DNA of 64,000 nucleotides, from contig DIWE01000021.1 of NCBI GenBank assembly GCA_002423435.1, positions 22,780 through 86,779 on the forward strand, given 5' to 3'. The stretch comes from Clostridiales bacterium UBA6114. Its GTDB lineage: Bacteria > Bacillota > Clostridia > Oscillospirales > Butyricicoccaceae. The notes under the pieces are model-generated. The model did not search any database, was not told the DNA's origin, and saw only the letters and a list, made by a program, of their open reading frames with translations. Each line of letters opens with the position of its first letter. Positions within the stretch are counted from its first letter, which is position 1. Positions 7,506 through 17,048 of this stretch are shown piece after piece. The position numbers and the translations under genes were made by a program.

Positions 7506-10187
7506 ATGTTAAAGAAAAAGCTGGGATTTGTTTGCATCATGCTTGCCGCGGCATTGCTTTGCTCTGTACCGGCACTTGCAGTGGGCAGTTCTGCACCCGA
7601 CGCGGAAAACATAACAGTCACGAACAATTTGACCGGAACCCCGGACACGGTCGAGGTCGGCAATTTAGCTGCAAACGATATTGTGAAAGTATATAATTCT
7701 GCGGCGGCCACTGAGCCCGTCGGCGTAACGGTTGCGGGCGGCGGGAGCGCCGCCGTTTATGTAAGCCAGCTCGGGACGGCGGCGGGCAGCGTATATGTCA
7801 CCGTTACATCAACCGGCTGCGACGAAAGCCCGCGCACGACAAAAGCGTACAGCGCCGAAGAGAGATCCGCCGCGCCTTCGTCCGACGACATTTCGGCGCA
7901 AAACAATATAACCGGCGTATTGGATACCGTTACCGTGTCCAATACAGCCGTCGGAGACATCGTCAGGGCCTATGAAAGCGCAAACGGCGCCGCCCCGGTC
8001 TCAACGGCTGAGAGCACCGGCACTTCCGCCACTCTTTATATAAATCAGCTCGGCACGGCCGCGGGCACCGTCTACATATCGCTGCAAAGCCCGAATAAGC
8101 TGGAGAGCGCCAGGACTAAGGCAAGCTACATTAAGGAAGCCTCGTCCACCACCCTTACGCAGGGCAATATCGTGGTCACGAACAACTACGCATCGTCCGA
8201 CACCGTCGAAGTCTCCGGGCTTACGGCGGACGATGTCGTCAAAGTATACTCCTCATCAAAGGGCACGGAGGTGCTGGGCAGCGAGACTGCCTCCGGCACC
8301 GCGGTTACAATCACGCTCCCGGACGGAACGCTCTCGGCGTCCGGCGGCAAGGTATACGTAAGCGTCACGTCGCCCGGCTCGAATGAAAGCGCCAGAACGG
8401 CCGCAAGCTATATCTCCGAGAAATCGATGTCGCTTTCAGTCGGCGCGGTGACCGTAACAAACAACTATTACAGAGAAGCGGGCGAGACGCAGGTTTTGGG
8501 GACAGAGGATATCGTGAAGATCTCGGGCGTTAATGCGGGCAATGTTGTCAACATTTACAAAACCCCGACGGGAACCGAAAAATGGGTCGACGCCATAACC
8601 GTCTCTGAGGAGAACATCGACAACGGATCGGTAACGGCCGAGATCGGCCAGCTCGGAACGGCCGCCGGCAAGATCTACGTGACGATTACGAAGAGCAGCC
8701 AGGCGGAAAGCGCGAGGACCATCGTCTCTTATCCTGCGGAGCCCACGACAACTGCGCCGCCCATCTCAAACATAGCGGTTACGAACAGCGTGGCCGATTC
8801 CGACACCGTCTTTGTCAAAGGGCTTGCAAGCGGCGATATCGTTACCGTATATTCCGCCTCGAAAGCCGGGACGGTGCTGGGCAGCGAGACGGCTTCCGGC
8901 GATTCGGTCACGATCACGCTCGCAGACGATCTCGGCTCGGCCGCCGGCAAGGTCTATATAACGGTAAAAAGCGAGGACAAACTGGAGAGCGCCAGGACAG
9001 CGGCGAGCTATGCGAAGGAAGCTTCCTCCACCACCCTCTCATTGGGCAACATCGTGGTCACGAACAATTATGCATCGTCCGACACCGTCGAAATCTCCGG
9101 GCTTACGGCGGACGATTTCGTCAAAATATATTCCTCGTCGAGGGGCACGGAGGTGCTGGGCAGCGAGACGGCCTCCGATGAAACGTTGACAATCACGCTT
9201 TTGGACGGAAGGCTTTCGCCGTCCGGCGGCAAGGTGTACGTAAGTGTCACATCGCCCGGCTCGAATGAAAGCACCAGAACGGCTGCAAGCTACGCCTCCG
9301 AGAAATCGACATCGCTTTCATCCGCTTCGGTGACCGTAACAAACAACTATTACAGAGAAGCGGGCGGGACGCAGGTTTCGGGGACGGAGGATATCGTAAG
9401 GATCTCGGGTGTCGAAACAGGAAACGTCATCAACATTTACAAAGCTTCGACAGGAACCGACAGGTGGGTCGACGCCATAACCGTCTCGGAAGAGAATATC
9501 GACAACGGATCGGTAACGGCCGAGATCGGCCAGCTCGGGACGTCAGCCGGCAAAATCTACGTGACGATTACGAAAAGCAGCCAGGCGGAAAGCAAAAGGA
9601 CCACCGTCTCTTATCCAAAGGAGCCGACAACAGCCGCTCTTCCGGCCTCGGCAATAACGGTTACAAATAATTTTAATGCCGAGGATACCGTGGTTATTAC
9701 CGGCCTTGCGGGTGGCGAAACCGTTTATATCTACTCCACGTCGATGAGTAAATCGCCGATCGCCACCACAGAGGTTTCCGGTGATACGGTCGCAATTACG
9801 CTGAATGATGGAATACTGTCATCGGGCAACGGGCGGGTATATGTGTCGGTAAAAGAGGAAGACAAGCTGGAAAGCGCCAGAACGTCGCAGGCTTACACGT
9901 CCGAAGTATCTGAGGCGCCGGCGCTAAGTCATATACTCGTGGTCAACAATCCCGGAGAGGCGGACGACACCGTGACAATCACCGGATTGACCGACGGCGA
10001 TACTGTGACGATTTACGATTTGTCGACCGGCGGAAACGTATTGGCAGAGGAGACGGCCGACGGAAAAAGCCTGACCATCACCCTTGCAGATAAGCTTCCG
10101 GATGCCGCCGGCAGGATCTATGTCACGGTCAGGAGCATAAACAAAGCCGAAAGCAAGAGGGTATCGGTATCGTATCTTGCGGCATAG
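7506..10187 (+). CDS. Exported protein made of nine tandem beta-rich repeats
   Basis: I do not recognise a named family. The protein (893 aa) has a signal peptide (MLKKK, then a hydrophobic core ending PALA near residue 25) and then nine repeats of about 93-105 residues, starting near residues 35, 129, 221, 314, 422, 515, 608, 716 and 809. Each runs: an aliphatic-VTNN start, DTVxVxGL, a VxVY strand, an ETASG turn, TITL, GKVYVTV, then ESARTxxSY. Repeats 4 and 7 carry an insert with ENIDNGSVTAEIGQLG. Repeats 3-5 and 6-8 are near copies of each other (DNA offset 882 bp). There is no LPXTG motif, SLH domain or enzyme motif. It lies between two terminators, so it is its own transcript, next to an SLH surface protein. 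A surface or matrix role is inferred. Confidence 0.75.
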   Translation: MLKKKLGFVCIMLAAALLCSVPALAVGSSAPDAENITVTNNLTGTPDTVEVGNLAANDIVKVYNSAAATEPVGVTVAGGGSAAVYVSQLGTAAGSVYVTVTSTGCDESPRTTKAYSAEERSAAPSSDDISAQNNITGVLDTVTVSNTAVGDIVRAYESANGAAPVSTAESTGTSATLYINQLGTAAGTVYISLQSPNKLESARTKASYIKEASSTTLTQGNIVVTNNYASSDTVEVSGLTADDVVKVYSSSKGTEVLGSETASGTAVTITLPDGTLSASGGKVYVSVTSPGSNESARTAASYISEKSMSLSVGAVTVTNNYYREAGETQVLGTEDIVKISGVNAGNVVNIYKTPTGTEKWVDAITVSEENIDNGSVTAEIGQLGTAAGKIYVTITKSSQAESARTIVSYPAEPTTTAPPISNIAVTNSVADSDTVFVKGLASGDIVTVYSASKAGTVLGSETASGDSVTITLADDLGSAAGKVYITVKSEDKLESARTAASYAKEASSTTLSLGNIVVTNNYASSDTVEISGLTADDFVKIYSSSRGTEVLGSETASDETLTITLLDGRLSPSGGKVYVSVTSPGSNESTRTAASYASEKSTSLSSASVTVTNNYYREAGGTQVSGTEDIVRISGVETGNVINIYKASTGTDRWVDAITVSEENIDNGSVTAEIGQLGTSAGKIYVTITKSSQAESKRTTVSYPKEPTTAALPASAITVTNNFNAEDTVVITGLAGGETVYIYSTSMSKSPIATTEVSGDTVAITLNDGILSSGNGRVYVSVKEEDKLESARTSQAYTSEVSEAPALSHILVVNNPGEADDTVTITGLTDGDTVTIYDLSTGGNVLAEETADGKSLTITLADKLPDAAGRIYVTVRSINKAESKRVSVSYLAA
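8163..9900 (+). repeat. Intragenic duplication of a three-repeat block (882 bp period)
   Basis: DNA from about 8163 recurs from about 9045 with only scattered substitutions, for example the start of repeat 3 against repeat 6 and of repeat 4 against repeat 7. The period is 882 bp, or 294 codons. The copies differ mostly at synonymous or conservative sites, so the duplication is recent relative to the other repeats. Confidence 0.8.
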
Positions 10188-10214
10188 GCGTTGGGCCGTC
10201 AATCAATAATTGAT

Positions 10215-10253
10215 AAAAAGGATATATCCGCAATTGCGGATATATCCTTTTTT
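10215..10253. terminator. Perfect palindromic bidirectional terminator
   Basis: A 17-bp perfect stem around AATT is flanked by A5 on the left and T6 on the right. It can stop transcription in both directions, but only the upstream gene points at it. The rest of the gap to 10450 shows nothing I can name. Confidence 0.85.
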
Positions 10254-10450
10254 GATAGGTTAGCCGGAGCATGATAATCAACGGCGGCCATTTTTTCTTA
10301 TGAGCCTCCGGTTCCCCGGCCTTGCTTTTTAGGGCGCCTTCCTGTATTATTTTTAAATGGGGTTCATAACCAATTTTGGCAGCCCCGTTTATTTGTATCT
10401 CAGGCCGCTTTAATGCTTCTTAAAGACGTCCGGAAAGGAACCCTTTTGAA

Positions 10451-13400
10451 ATGATGGAATATTGCAGAAAACGTCTCCTTCCGCTGCTGCTGGCGCTTTT
10501 TATGGTGCTGGAGCTTTCTCCGCGCACCGTCGCCGTCGGTGAAGGCAGGCTCACGATCGAGGGGAGGGAGGTAAAGCTGCCCTCGTCCGGCGGCGTGACC
10601 TATGAATATACGGATATGGAGGATTCCCGCTGGTGGCTTTCCTGCATGGACGGAGAATATACGCTGACCCTGATAAACGCCGAGTTTAAGGAGGGCATCG
10701 TCTCAACGCTTAATAGCCTTGTAATCTGTGTGCCCGAGGGCACGTACAGCACCATATTCTCGAGCGGCAATTGCATTAACGCCGGGGGCAGCCTGCGCAT
10801 CACCGGCGGAGGAAGCCTTTCGGTCAGCAGTAACGCGACGGAAAGCTATGTGACGGTCTACGCCGCGGACAGTCTTGCGGTCAGCGGCGCGAAGCTCGAT
10901 GTAAACGGCCGGTCGAGCACCGGCGTGTGGGGCGGCGCGGTTTCCATCGTGGACAGCGCCGTGACGGTCAACGTGAGTTATGGCGGCAGCGCCGAATGCG
11001 CCGGCATTTTCGGCGGCAGGCTATCGGTTTCCGGCTCCGACGTCGCCGTGAGCGTAAGCGGCGAAGCGGTCGCGCGGGCGATATACAGCGGCTCCGGCCT
11101 CACCATATCCGACTCCGATGTCGTTGCCAACGCGTCGGCCGCAAGCGGCGGCGTGGGCATCGCGGTGCAGAACGGGCTTTCCATAAGCGGCGGCGCCGTA
11201 AGCGCATCCGCAAGCTCCAAGAGCGTCTGCGCCGTCGGCATAGACAGCTGGAGCAAGAGCTTGAGCCTTACCGTGGCAAGGGGCAGCATAACGGCGGAGG
11301 GCTTTTGTACCGACGCGGCCCGAAGCTACGCCTACGGCATACGCACGCACCTTTTGTATGCCGCCGGCGGCACCATAACCGCCAGCGGAACCGACGGCGG
11401 TATCGCGGCGGGCAGCAGCAAATCCGACGGCATCACGCTGGGCGACTCGGTCGGCATCTATGAGGGCGGAAGCATCATCCCGGCGGACAACGGCTCCAAT
11501 TATTTTAAAACCTTCGCCAAGGATAAGAGCAGCCTCTCCTTCCTCGACTCGGGGTATGTGACCGGCGGAGCCTCGCCGGTGGTCTTGAAGTCCGCCCTCT
11601 CGGCGCTCGCCATAACGGGCGAGCCGCGGGTGGGCAAGCTTCTTACGGCCGCCCTCACCCCCGCCGGGGCCGACGCCGAATATAGCTGGTACAGAAGCGA
11701 CACGATTTCAAACACCGCCGGCACGGCGATCCAAAACGCCACCGGCGCCTCCTACACCCTGTCCGGCGACGACCTGGGTAAATACGTTTACTGCAGGGCC
11801 TCCGGCACCGGCGGTTTTGAAGGCTCCGTTGTCTCAGGCTGCACCGGCAGAATAGAGCCGTCCAAAGGCCGGCCGCTTGTCTCCGCTACCCTTTCCGGTA
11901 CGGCTCAGGCCGGAAATATTCTCACCGCCGCCGTCGAGCCCGCCGGGGCTTCCGCCTCATACCGCTGGTTTCGAAGCGGCGGCCCGGACGAAGAGGGAAG
12001 CGCCATCGAGGGGGCGGAGTCTAAAGAATACGCCCTTACGGCGCAGGACGTGGGTATGTATGTTTACTGTGCCGCTTACGGAAGCGGCGATTATACCGGC
12101 GCGGTGTATTCGGCTGCCGCAGGGGCGGTGGAGGCGGCGCCGGAGGAGGAGGTTCCGACCCTCGTGTACGTCCCGCTGGACAACCGCACCGTTAACGTCG
12201 ACAGAGTGGTCTATGAGGCGGAATCGGCGGGTTTTCGCGTTGTGATGCCCGACGAGGACCTGTATGCAACCCGCCTCGACGGGCAGCCCCGCAATTCAAA
12301 CGGCACCGGCTTCGGCGACGGCAAGGCGCTTCTTGCGTGGATACAGAAAATGGACGCAAATGCGGATTATTTTGTGCTCTCGCTGGACCAGCTTCTTTCG
12401 GGCGGCCTTGTCAATTCCCGCGTCATGTATAACACCGATCTCTCGGAGGAATACGCAATAATCGACGCTTTGGTGGAGCTTTCAAAGAACAACCATGTGT
12501 ACATAGCCGACACCGTGGCCCGGCTCGCCACCTGCACCGTGGGCTATAAGGGCGGAGACACGGAGGACTACAGCTACCTGCGCTCTTACAATATTCAGGT
12601 GAGGGCGCCCCTTTCGGGTGGACAGCTCACCGTGGACAACATTATCGCGGGCTATGCAAAGGACGAAAAGGGAAGAAAGCTCGCCGTAAAATCCAATTAC
12701 GCCGAGCTTGTGCGCAGAACCCTTCTCGTGCGCGAAAGGAAGCTGCGGCTTATCGATTATATACTGGACCAGGACAGCCAGGGAGAAATGACCTATTTTA
12801 TCGGCGTCGACGATTCCAATTCCCGACCCACCGTGCAGACCAACGAAATAAGCTACATCCGCAATGCGCTCGGCGGCCGGGGAACGATTTATTCCGGCAC
12901 GGACGAGCTGGGAATGATGGCGGTACTGCGGCTGATGATAGATTACTACGGCAGCAGCGTCAAGGCTAAAGCGGTCTATTTCGGCGGCACGGAGGATTCG
13001 GCCTCCGGCTCCGCCTATGATATTGAAACGATCCGGGAAAACGTAAAGCAGCATTTAGACAGCGTGGGCGTGGAGATGACGGACGGAAAAGACGCGGATC
13101 TCGAGATCGTCGTGCTGACCTCTCCCGCGAAATCGACCATGAACGTAAAGTACATCACCCAAATGCTCGACTATATAAATGGCAATATCGCGTCGGGCGT
13201 GCCGACGATCGTCATAAACCCTGTGCCCGACACCTACGGCAACAACTTCGAGTACCGCATGATACGGGAATGCGAAACGAGCATGTTCCTCGCCTACAGC
13301 AGCTGGGGGACGGTGGGCAATGCGATAGGGCTCGCCGTGGGCAACGGCGTTTCCCGCTATCTTTATCTGCAGAGTCGAAGCGAAAGCAGCGACGAGGCGG

Positions 13401-14545
13401 ACGACGCCTTCCTCAAGGGCCTGGTGTTTTCCCTCGAAAAAGACATCAGCTATATAAGGGGCGGCGGCAAGTCCCTGTTTACCGAGTACCTCGCCGCTCG
13501 CGGCTGGAGAACAGACAATTTCTATGTAAACGAAAAGCAGGCTTTGCAGGTCGCCTCCGACCTGGAACGGCTTTTGAAAAACTCGGAATACAACGTGACC
13601 GTAAACGATATACTCGCTAACCTGCGCAGCCGCAGGTATCTCAAGGGCCTTCACGGAGAGTGCGGCGTCATTGGCGGGATAGAGCTCTCAAATTACTCCG
13701 CGCCCTTCTGCCGCACCAATGAAATACGCTTTGACATAAGGATCGGGCTGAGCGACATCACGATAAACGGTTTCGGCGGCAACGTGACGGTAACGCTGCC
13801 CTATACCCCCGCCGAGGGCGAGGTCGTCTACGGCTTGAGCGTCTATTACCAGGACAAATCCGGCACAGTGCGGAAGATCCCCTGTGAGTACGACCCCTTA
13901 AGGGGCTGCGTGGTATTTACGGTCAGCGATCTGTCCGGCATATTCTTAAGCAGCATGAGCTTTAGCGTCGAGACGGCACAGGCATTGTACGCCGACGTTT
14001 CCGCGGATTCATGGTATTACCGGAACGTGCTCTACGTGAGTGGTAAAGGGCTTATGAACGGGACCGGCGCCAAAACCTTCGGCCCGCAAAATCCCATGAC
14101 CCGCGCCATGCTGCTTTCCGCCCTCTACCGTATCGCCTCGCCTGAAATTTCAGGGGACTTCAAAAGCCCGTTTTCCGATGTTTCCCCGGACGACTGGTAT
14201 TATGAAGAGGCGCTGTGGGCGTATCAAAGCGGCATCGCTACGGGCCGCACCAATGGAAGCCTGGGCGCCGGGAACGGCGTGACCCGTGAGGAAGCGGCCG
14301 TGCTTATGTACCGCTTTGCCGCATACTTAAAGGAGGATATGTCGCTGTCCGGCAATCGGCTTTTGGACTTTAAGGACGGAGCCGGGGCCTCGGAATATGC
14401 CCGCACCGCGCTGGAATGGGCCGTGGAACGGGGCATCCTGTCGGGCATGCCGGATAGGATGCTTTCCCCGAAAGGCATCGTCACGAGGGCGCAGACGGCG
14501 GCAATGCTCCAGCGGCTCTGCGGCGTTGTGAACAAAGACGCTTAG
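10451..14545 (+). CDS. Exported multidomain protein: Ig-like repeats, DUF4127 domain, three SLH domains
   Basis: This 1364-aa protein has a signal peptide (LLPLLLALFMVLELSP) and, in order: a Ser/Gly/Ala-rich, beta-helix-like region (about 30-375) with repeated SVSGSDVxV-type strands; two Ig-like repeats of about 90 aa (GEPRVGKLLTAALTPAGA and the parallel GTAQAGNILTAAVEPAGA); a DUF4127 domain from about residue 571 to 1085, marked by YVPLDNRTVNVDR, LSLDQLLSGGLVNSR and DDSNSRPT; a short beta domain; and three SLH domains (about 1178-1364; VSADSWYY, VSPDDWYYEEA, ALEWAVERGI). SLH domains bind pyruvylated secondary cell-wall polymer, so the protein should sit on the cell surface. DUF4127 has no established function. 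Both flanks carry terminators, so it is monocistronic. Confidence 0.82.
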   Translation: MMEYCRKRLLPLLLALFMVLELSPRTVAVGEGRLTIEGREVKLPSSGGVTYEYTDMEDSRWWLSCMDGEYTLTLINAEFKEGIVSTLNSLVICVPEGTYSTIFSSGNCINAGGSLRITGGGSLSVSSNATESYVTVYAADSLAVSGAKLDVNGRSSTGVWGGAVSIVDSAVTVNVSYGGSAECAGIFGGRLSVSGSDVAVSVSGEAVARAIYSGSGLTISDSDVVANASAASGGVGIAVQNGLSISGGAVSASASSKSVCAVGIDSWSKSLSLTVARGSITAEGFCTDAARSYAYGIRTHLLYAAGGTITASGTDGGIAAGSSKSDGITLGDSVGIYEGGSIIPADNGSNYFKTFAKDKSSLSFLDSGYVTGGASPVVLKSALSALAITGEPRVGKLLTAALTPAGADAEYSWYRSDTISNTAGTAIQNATGASYTLSGDDLGKYVYCRASGTGGFEGSVVSGCTGRIEPSKGRPLVSATLSGTAQAGNILTAAVEPAGASASYRWFRSGGPDEEGSAIEGAESKEYALTAQDVGMYVYCAAYGSGDYTGAVYSAAAGAVEAAPEEEVPTLVYVPLDNRTVNVDRVVYEAESAGFRVVMPDEDLYATRLDGQPRNSNGTGFGDGKALLAWIQKMDANADYFVLSLDQLLSGGLVNSRVMYNTDLSEEYAIIDALVELSKNNHVYIADTVARLATCTVGYKGGDTEDYSYLRSYNIQVRAPLSGGQLTVDNIIAGYAKDEKGRKLAVKSNYAELVRRTLLVRERKLRLIDYILDQDSQGEMTYFIGVDDSNSRPTVQTNEISYIRNALGGRGTIYSGTDELGMMAVLRLMIDYYGSSVKAKAVYFGGTEDSASGSAYDIETIRENVKQHLDSVGVEMTDGKDADLEIVVLTSPAKSTMNVKYITQMLDYINGNIASGVPTIVINPVPDTYGNNFEYRMIRECETSMFLAYSSWGTVGNAIGLAVGNGVSRYLYLQSRSESSDEADDAFLKGLVFSLEKDISYIRGGGKSLFTEYLAARGWRTDNFYVNEKQALQVASDLERLLKNSEYNVTVNDILANLRSRRYLKGLHGECGVIGGIELSNYSAPFCRTNEIRFDIRIGLSDITINGFGGNVTVTLPYTPAEGEVVYGLSVYYQDKSGTVRKIPCEYDPLRGCVVFTVSDLSGIFLSSMSFSVETAQALYADVSADSWYYRNVLYVSGKGLMNGTGAKTFGPQNPMTRAMLLSALYRIASPEISGDFKSPFSDVSPDDWYYEEALWAYQSGIATGRTNGSLGAGNGVTREEAAVLMYRFAAYLKEDMSLSGNRLLDFKDGAGASEYARTALEWAVERGILSGMPDRMLSPKGIVTRAQTAAMLQRLCGVVNKDA

Positions 14546-14565
14546 AAAAACAAAATACGCATAAT

Positions 14566-14610
14566 AAAAACAGGCATCTCAACAAAAAAACTTGAGTTGC
14601 CTGTTTTTAT
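14566..14610. terminator. Terminator between the SLH protein and the convergent LacI gene
   Basis: AAAAACAGGCA plus CTCAA pairs with the mirrored arm (14566-14582 with 14592-14608, one mismatch, 9-nt loop). A-rich and T-rich ends make it usable from both sides. Confidence 0.85.
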
Positions 14611-14671
14611 TTAAGAGAGAAATATCGGCATTGAGCTAAAATAAGGGGATAACGCCGGAAATGCTTGGGGA

Positions 14672-15709
14672 TCAATAGCGTTCGGTGGATTTCCTGAGCA
14701 CATAACTGGGCGTCAGAACGATCTTTTGCCTCTCCGCCTCTCCGCCTTTCTCGATCCGCTCGACTATGAGCTGACCGGCAGCCGTTGCAAGCTCGCGGAT
14801 AGGCGGATATATTGCCGAGATGCCGGGATTCATAACCGACGACCAGTTCCACATGTCGAAGCCGCAGACGCCGATCTGGTAGGGAATGGAGATGTCCTGA
14901 TTTTTTAACCCCGCGAGCACGAACTGAAGCGTGATGGAGGTGTCTGCAAAGATGACCTTTCGTCCGGGCGAAGGCTCGGCCATAATTTTGGAAAGCTCGA
15001 TATGGATGTCTCTGTACGCATTCTCGCTCCGTTCGTCAAAATAATGGACGAACTTGCTGCCGTCGATATTTTTGCTCTTCATATAATTAAGAAAGCTCTG
15101 AAGGCGCGGAACGTTGGTGCTGACCGGGTTTGAGTAGCCGGTCATCCAATAAATCTGCTCATACCCGTTGCTTTCAATCCGCTTAAGTAATTCCATGATA
15201 ACCGAATAATTGTCGACGTACACCATGTCATAAGGCCAATCCTCGGTGTAACGGTCATACATCACAATGGGCGTGCCCTGCTCCACAATGCTCTTATAGA
15301 CATTGATGTCGGTGTTGCTGCGCCGCAGCAATATGCCGCTTACTTGCTGACTGATACACGAGTGCAGGCATTCCAGCTCCTTTTCAGGGCTGTTTAAGGT
15401 ATTGTAGATGACAAAGCTGTACCCCAATTTCTCCAATGTCTCGCTCAGCCCTCCGAGATGCACGGAAGCAAAGGGCCCGAACAGATCGGAGTACACGATG
15501 CCGATCAGCTTGTGCCTTTTTGTTTTCAGGCTGCGCGCCAAAAGATTGGGATGGTAGTCCTCCTTCCGGATGACCTCTTCGATCCGCAGCTTTGTATTTT
15601 CAGACATGTACTCATAGTGTCCGTTGAGATAACGAGAAACCGTCGCTTTTGAAACCTTGGCTTTCTGAGCGATATCGTTGATTGTGGTGCTCGTTTTTTT
15701 CGTTTTCAT
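14672..15709 (-). CDS. LacI-family transcriptional regulator
   Basis: The protein (345 aa from the ATG at 15709) has an N-terminal LacI helix-turn-helix with hinge (TINDIAQKAKVSKATVSRYL, residues 8-27) and a periplasmic-binding-protein-like effector domain (IGIVYSDLFGPFASVHLGG onward). The ATG at 15709 is preferred over 15730 because GAAAGGG lies 8 nt upstream of it. It is transcribed away from the GalB-like/TTT operon. Three LacI-type operator copies lie in the 500-bp gap between them, so it probably represses that operon, and itself, until an acid or sugar effector binds. Confidence 0.9.
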   Translation of the reverse strand: MKTKKTSTTINDIAQKAKVSKATVSRYLNGHYEYMSENTKLRIEEVIRKEDYHPNLLARSLKTKRHKLIGIVYSDLFGPFASVHLGGLSETLEKLGYSFVIYNTLNSPEKELECLHSCISQQVSGILLRRSNTDINVYKSIVEQGTPIVMYDRYTEDWPYDMVYVDNYSVIMELLKRIESNGYEQIYWMTGYSNPVSTNVPRLQSFLNYMKSKNIDGSKFVHYFDERSENAYRDIHIELSKIMAEPSPGRKVIFADTSITLQFVLAGLKNQDISIPYQIGVCGFDMWNWSSVMNPGISAIYPPIRELATAAGQLIVERIEKGGEAERQKIVLTPSYVLRKSTERY

Positions 15710-15781
15710 GTGCAATGCCCTTTCTTCCATATTGTGTCAATCAAATTATATAAGATTCACCCCGTTATGTCAACGTTTAAC

Positions 15782-15793
15782 GAAACCGATTTC
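15782..15793. promoter_or_regulatory. Candidate LacI-family operator 1
   Basis: GAAACCGATTTC, followed by TAATA, is a near-palindrome with the central CG typical of LacI-family operators. It lies 73 bp in front of the lacI start codon, fitting autoregulation. Confidence 0.6.
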
Positions 15794-15969
15794 TAATATT
15801 GCGGAAGTATCCTGATTTATAGTGCCCTGGAATCTGGCCGACTACAAATCAATCGGCGAATTTCATAAGTTCAGTTCAATCGATTGGTACAATTTTACAT
15901 ATTGACAAACGATGATTGACGATGTTAAAATTAATTTACAGAAAATGCCAAATATTATTATGCAATTGA

Positions 15970-15981
15970 GAAACCGATTAC
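15970..15981. promoter_or_regulatory. Candidate LacI-family operator 2
   Basis: GAAACCGATTAC, followed by TAAAA, matches operator 1 at 11 of 12 positions and lies 188 bp from it. The surrounding 150 bp is AT-rich with no coding potential that I can support. Confidence 0.55.
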
Positions 15982-16124
15982 TAAAACCGCAATGAAGGAT
16001 TAAATCGATAATAGATTACATATCATTTTTGTAGGATCAAATCTCAAGAATCCAGTTATTTATCGCTTGTTCCATAATAAATATGGCAAATATCTGATTT
16101 CGGGCAATCAATGTTTTTTAATAC

Positions 16125-16136
16125 GAAACCGTTTTC
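16125..16136. promoter_or_regulatory. Candidate LacI-family operator 3
   Basis: GAAACCGTTTTC, followed by TAATA, lies 109 bp before the start codon of the GalB-like gene, where it could block that promoter. Three sites spaced over 355 bp would allow DNA looping. Confidence 0.6.
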
Positions 16137-16244
16137 TAATACCGCTCCGATTTGAACGTTCTGGGATCCGAACAAGTTAAAGCATAAAGCGGCCGGCAAA
16201 ACCGGAACTTATGTATTATGATTTTTGAAGGAGGCATTCAAAAA

Positions 16245-16973
16245 ATGAAGGAGAAGATGATGGTAATAGCCGCGCATGTGGGCGACTTTGTGTGGCGCAG
16301 CGGCGGCGTGATTGCCAGATATGTCCGGGAAGGGCATGACGTCAAGGTCCTCGTCTGTTCTTACGGACTGCGCGGAGAAGCGCAGGACTACTGGAAAAGG
16401 GAGGGCGCCAATACGGAGGAAGGCCTTAAAATCAGGCGTTCGGAAGGCGAAAAGGCGGCGGAGATCCTCGGCGTCGGCCATATTGAGTTCCTGGAATGGT
16501 CGGATTATCCCATGGTGATCGACAGAGAGCGAAACGAGCTTCTCGCCCATAAGATCAGGGAATTTCGCCCCACCTTCATCGTGACGCACGACAGATATGA
16601 CGCGTTCAACGCCGACCACAATACGGTGTCCGCCGCCGTCGTCTCAGCCTGTGCCACCGCGTCGGGCAGCGGCTTTTTAGACGGACTGCCGTGCGCCCAG
16701 CGCAGGACGCCTATATTCGGCTATGAGCCGCACGCCACCGAGGAGTGCAACTTCCATCCGATGCTCTACGTAGACATCTCGGACGATTTTGAGACCAAGC
16801 TGAAAGCGATGAACGTCTACGAGCTTCAGCAGTTCATGATCGAGTCGTATGTCGTCAAAGCCAAAATCCGCGCGGCGGAAGCCAACACGCTGGCCGGCAG
16901 AAGCGGCTACAAATACGCCGAGGCGTTTACCGTCTACAATCCGATTGCGTCATTCGGGAAGTTCGTATATTAA
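16245..16973 (+). CDS. PIG-L-fold hydrolase/hydratase, GalB (4-oxalomesaconate hydratase)-like
   Basis: The protein (242 aa) has the PIG-L/LmbE metal-dependent fold. Instead of the deacetylase motif HPDD it has AHVGDFVWRSGG near residue 10, which matches the GalB subgroup as I remember it (AHxxDFVWRxGG). Further matches are GLRGEAQ, SDYPMV, THDRYDAFNADH and FGYEPHATEEC. GalB hydrates 4-oxalomesaconate to 4-carboxy-4-hydroxy-2-oxoadipate (CHA). The next gene is a CHA-aldolase-type protein, which supports this reading over sugar deacetylation. GAAGGAGG lies 11 nt before the ATG at 16245, so 16218 is rejected as start. Substrate assignment rests on motif memory and context. Confidence 0.75.
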   Translation: MKEKMMVIAAHVGDFVWRSGGVIARYVREGHDVKVLVCSYGLRGEAQDYWKREGANTEEGLKIRRSEGEKAAEILGVGHIEFLEWSDYPMVIDRERNELLAHKIREFRPTFIVTHDRYDAFNADHNTVSAAVVSACATASGSGFLDGLPCAQRRTPIFGYEPHATEECNFHPMLYVDISDDFETKLKAMNVYELQQFMIESYVVKAKIRAAEANTLAGRSGYKYAEAFTVYNPIASFGKFVY

Positions 16974-17048
16974 AGGCCGTTAAGACGTCGGGTATTTACG
17001 CGTTATATAAACCTGCATAAATTCAAATTGAACAGGAGATAGAGCTAA

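Noticed and set aside
7506..10187. Regular repeats considered as a CRISPR-like or direct-repeat array
   Set aside because: The period is about 280-320 bp, the repeats are in frame and diverged, and a signal peptide precedes them; they are protein repeats.
16245..16973. GlcNAc-type deacetylase reading of the PIG-L-fold protein
   Set aside because: The HPDD deacetylase motif is replaced by HVGD and the other blocks match the GalB subgroup, with an aldolase next door.
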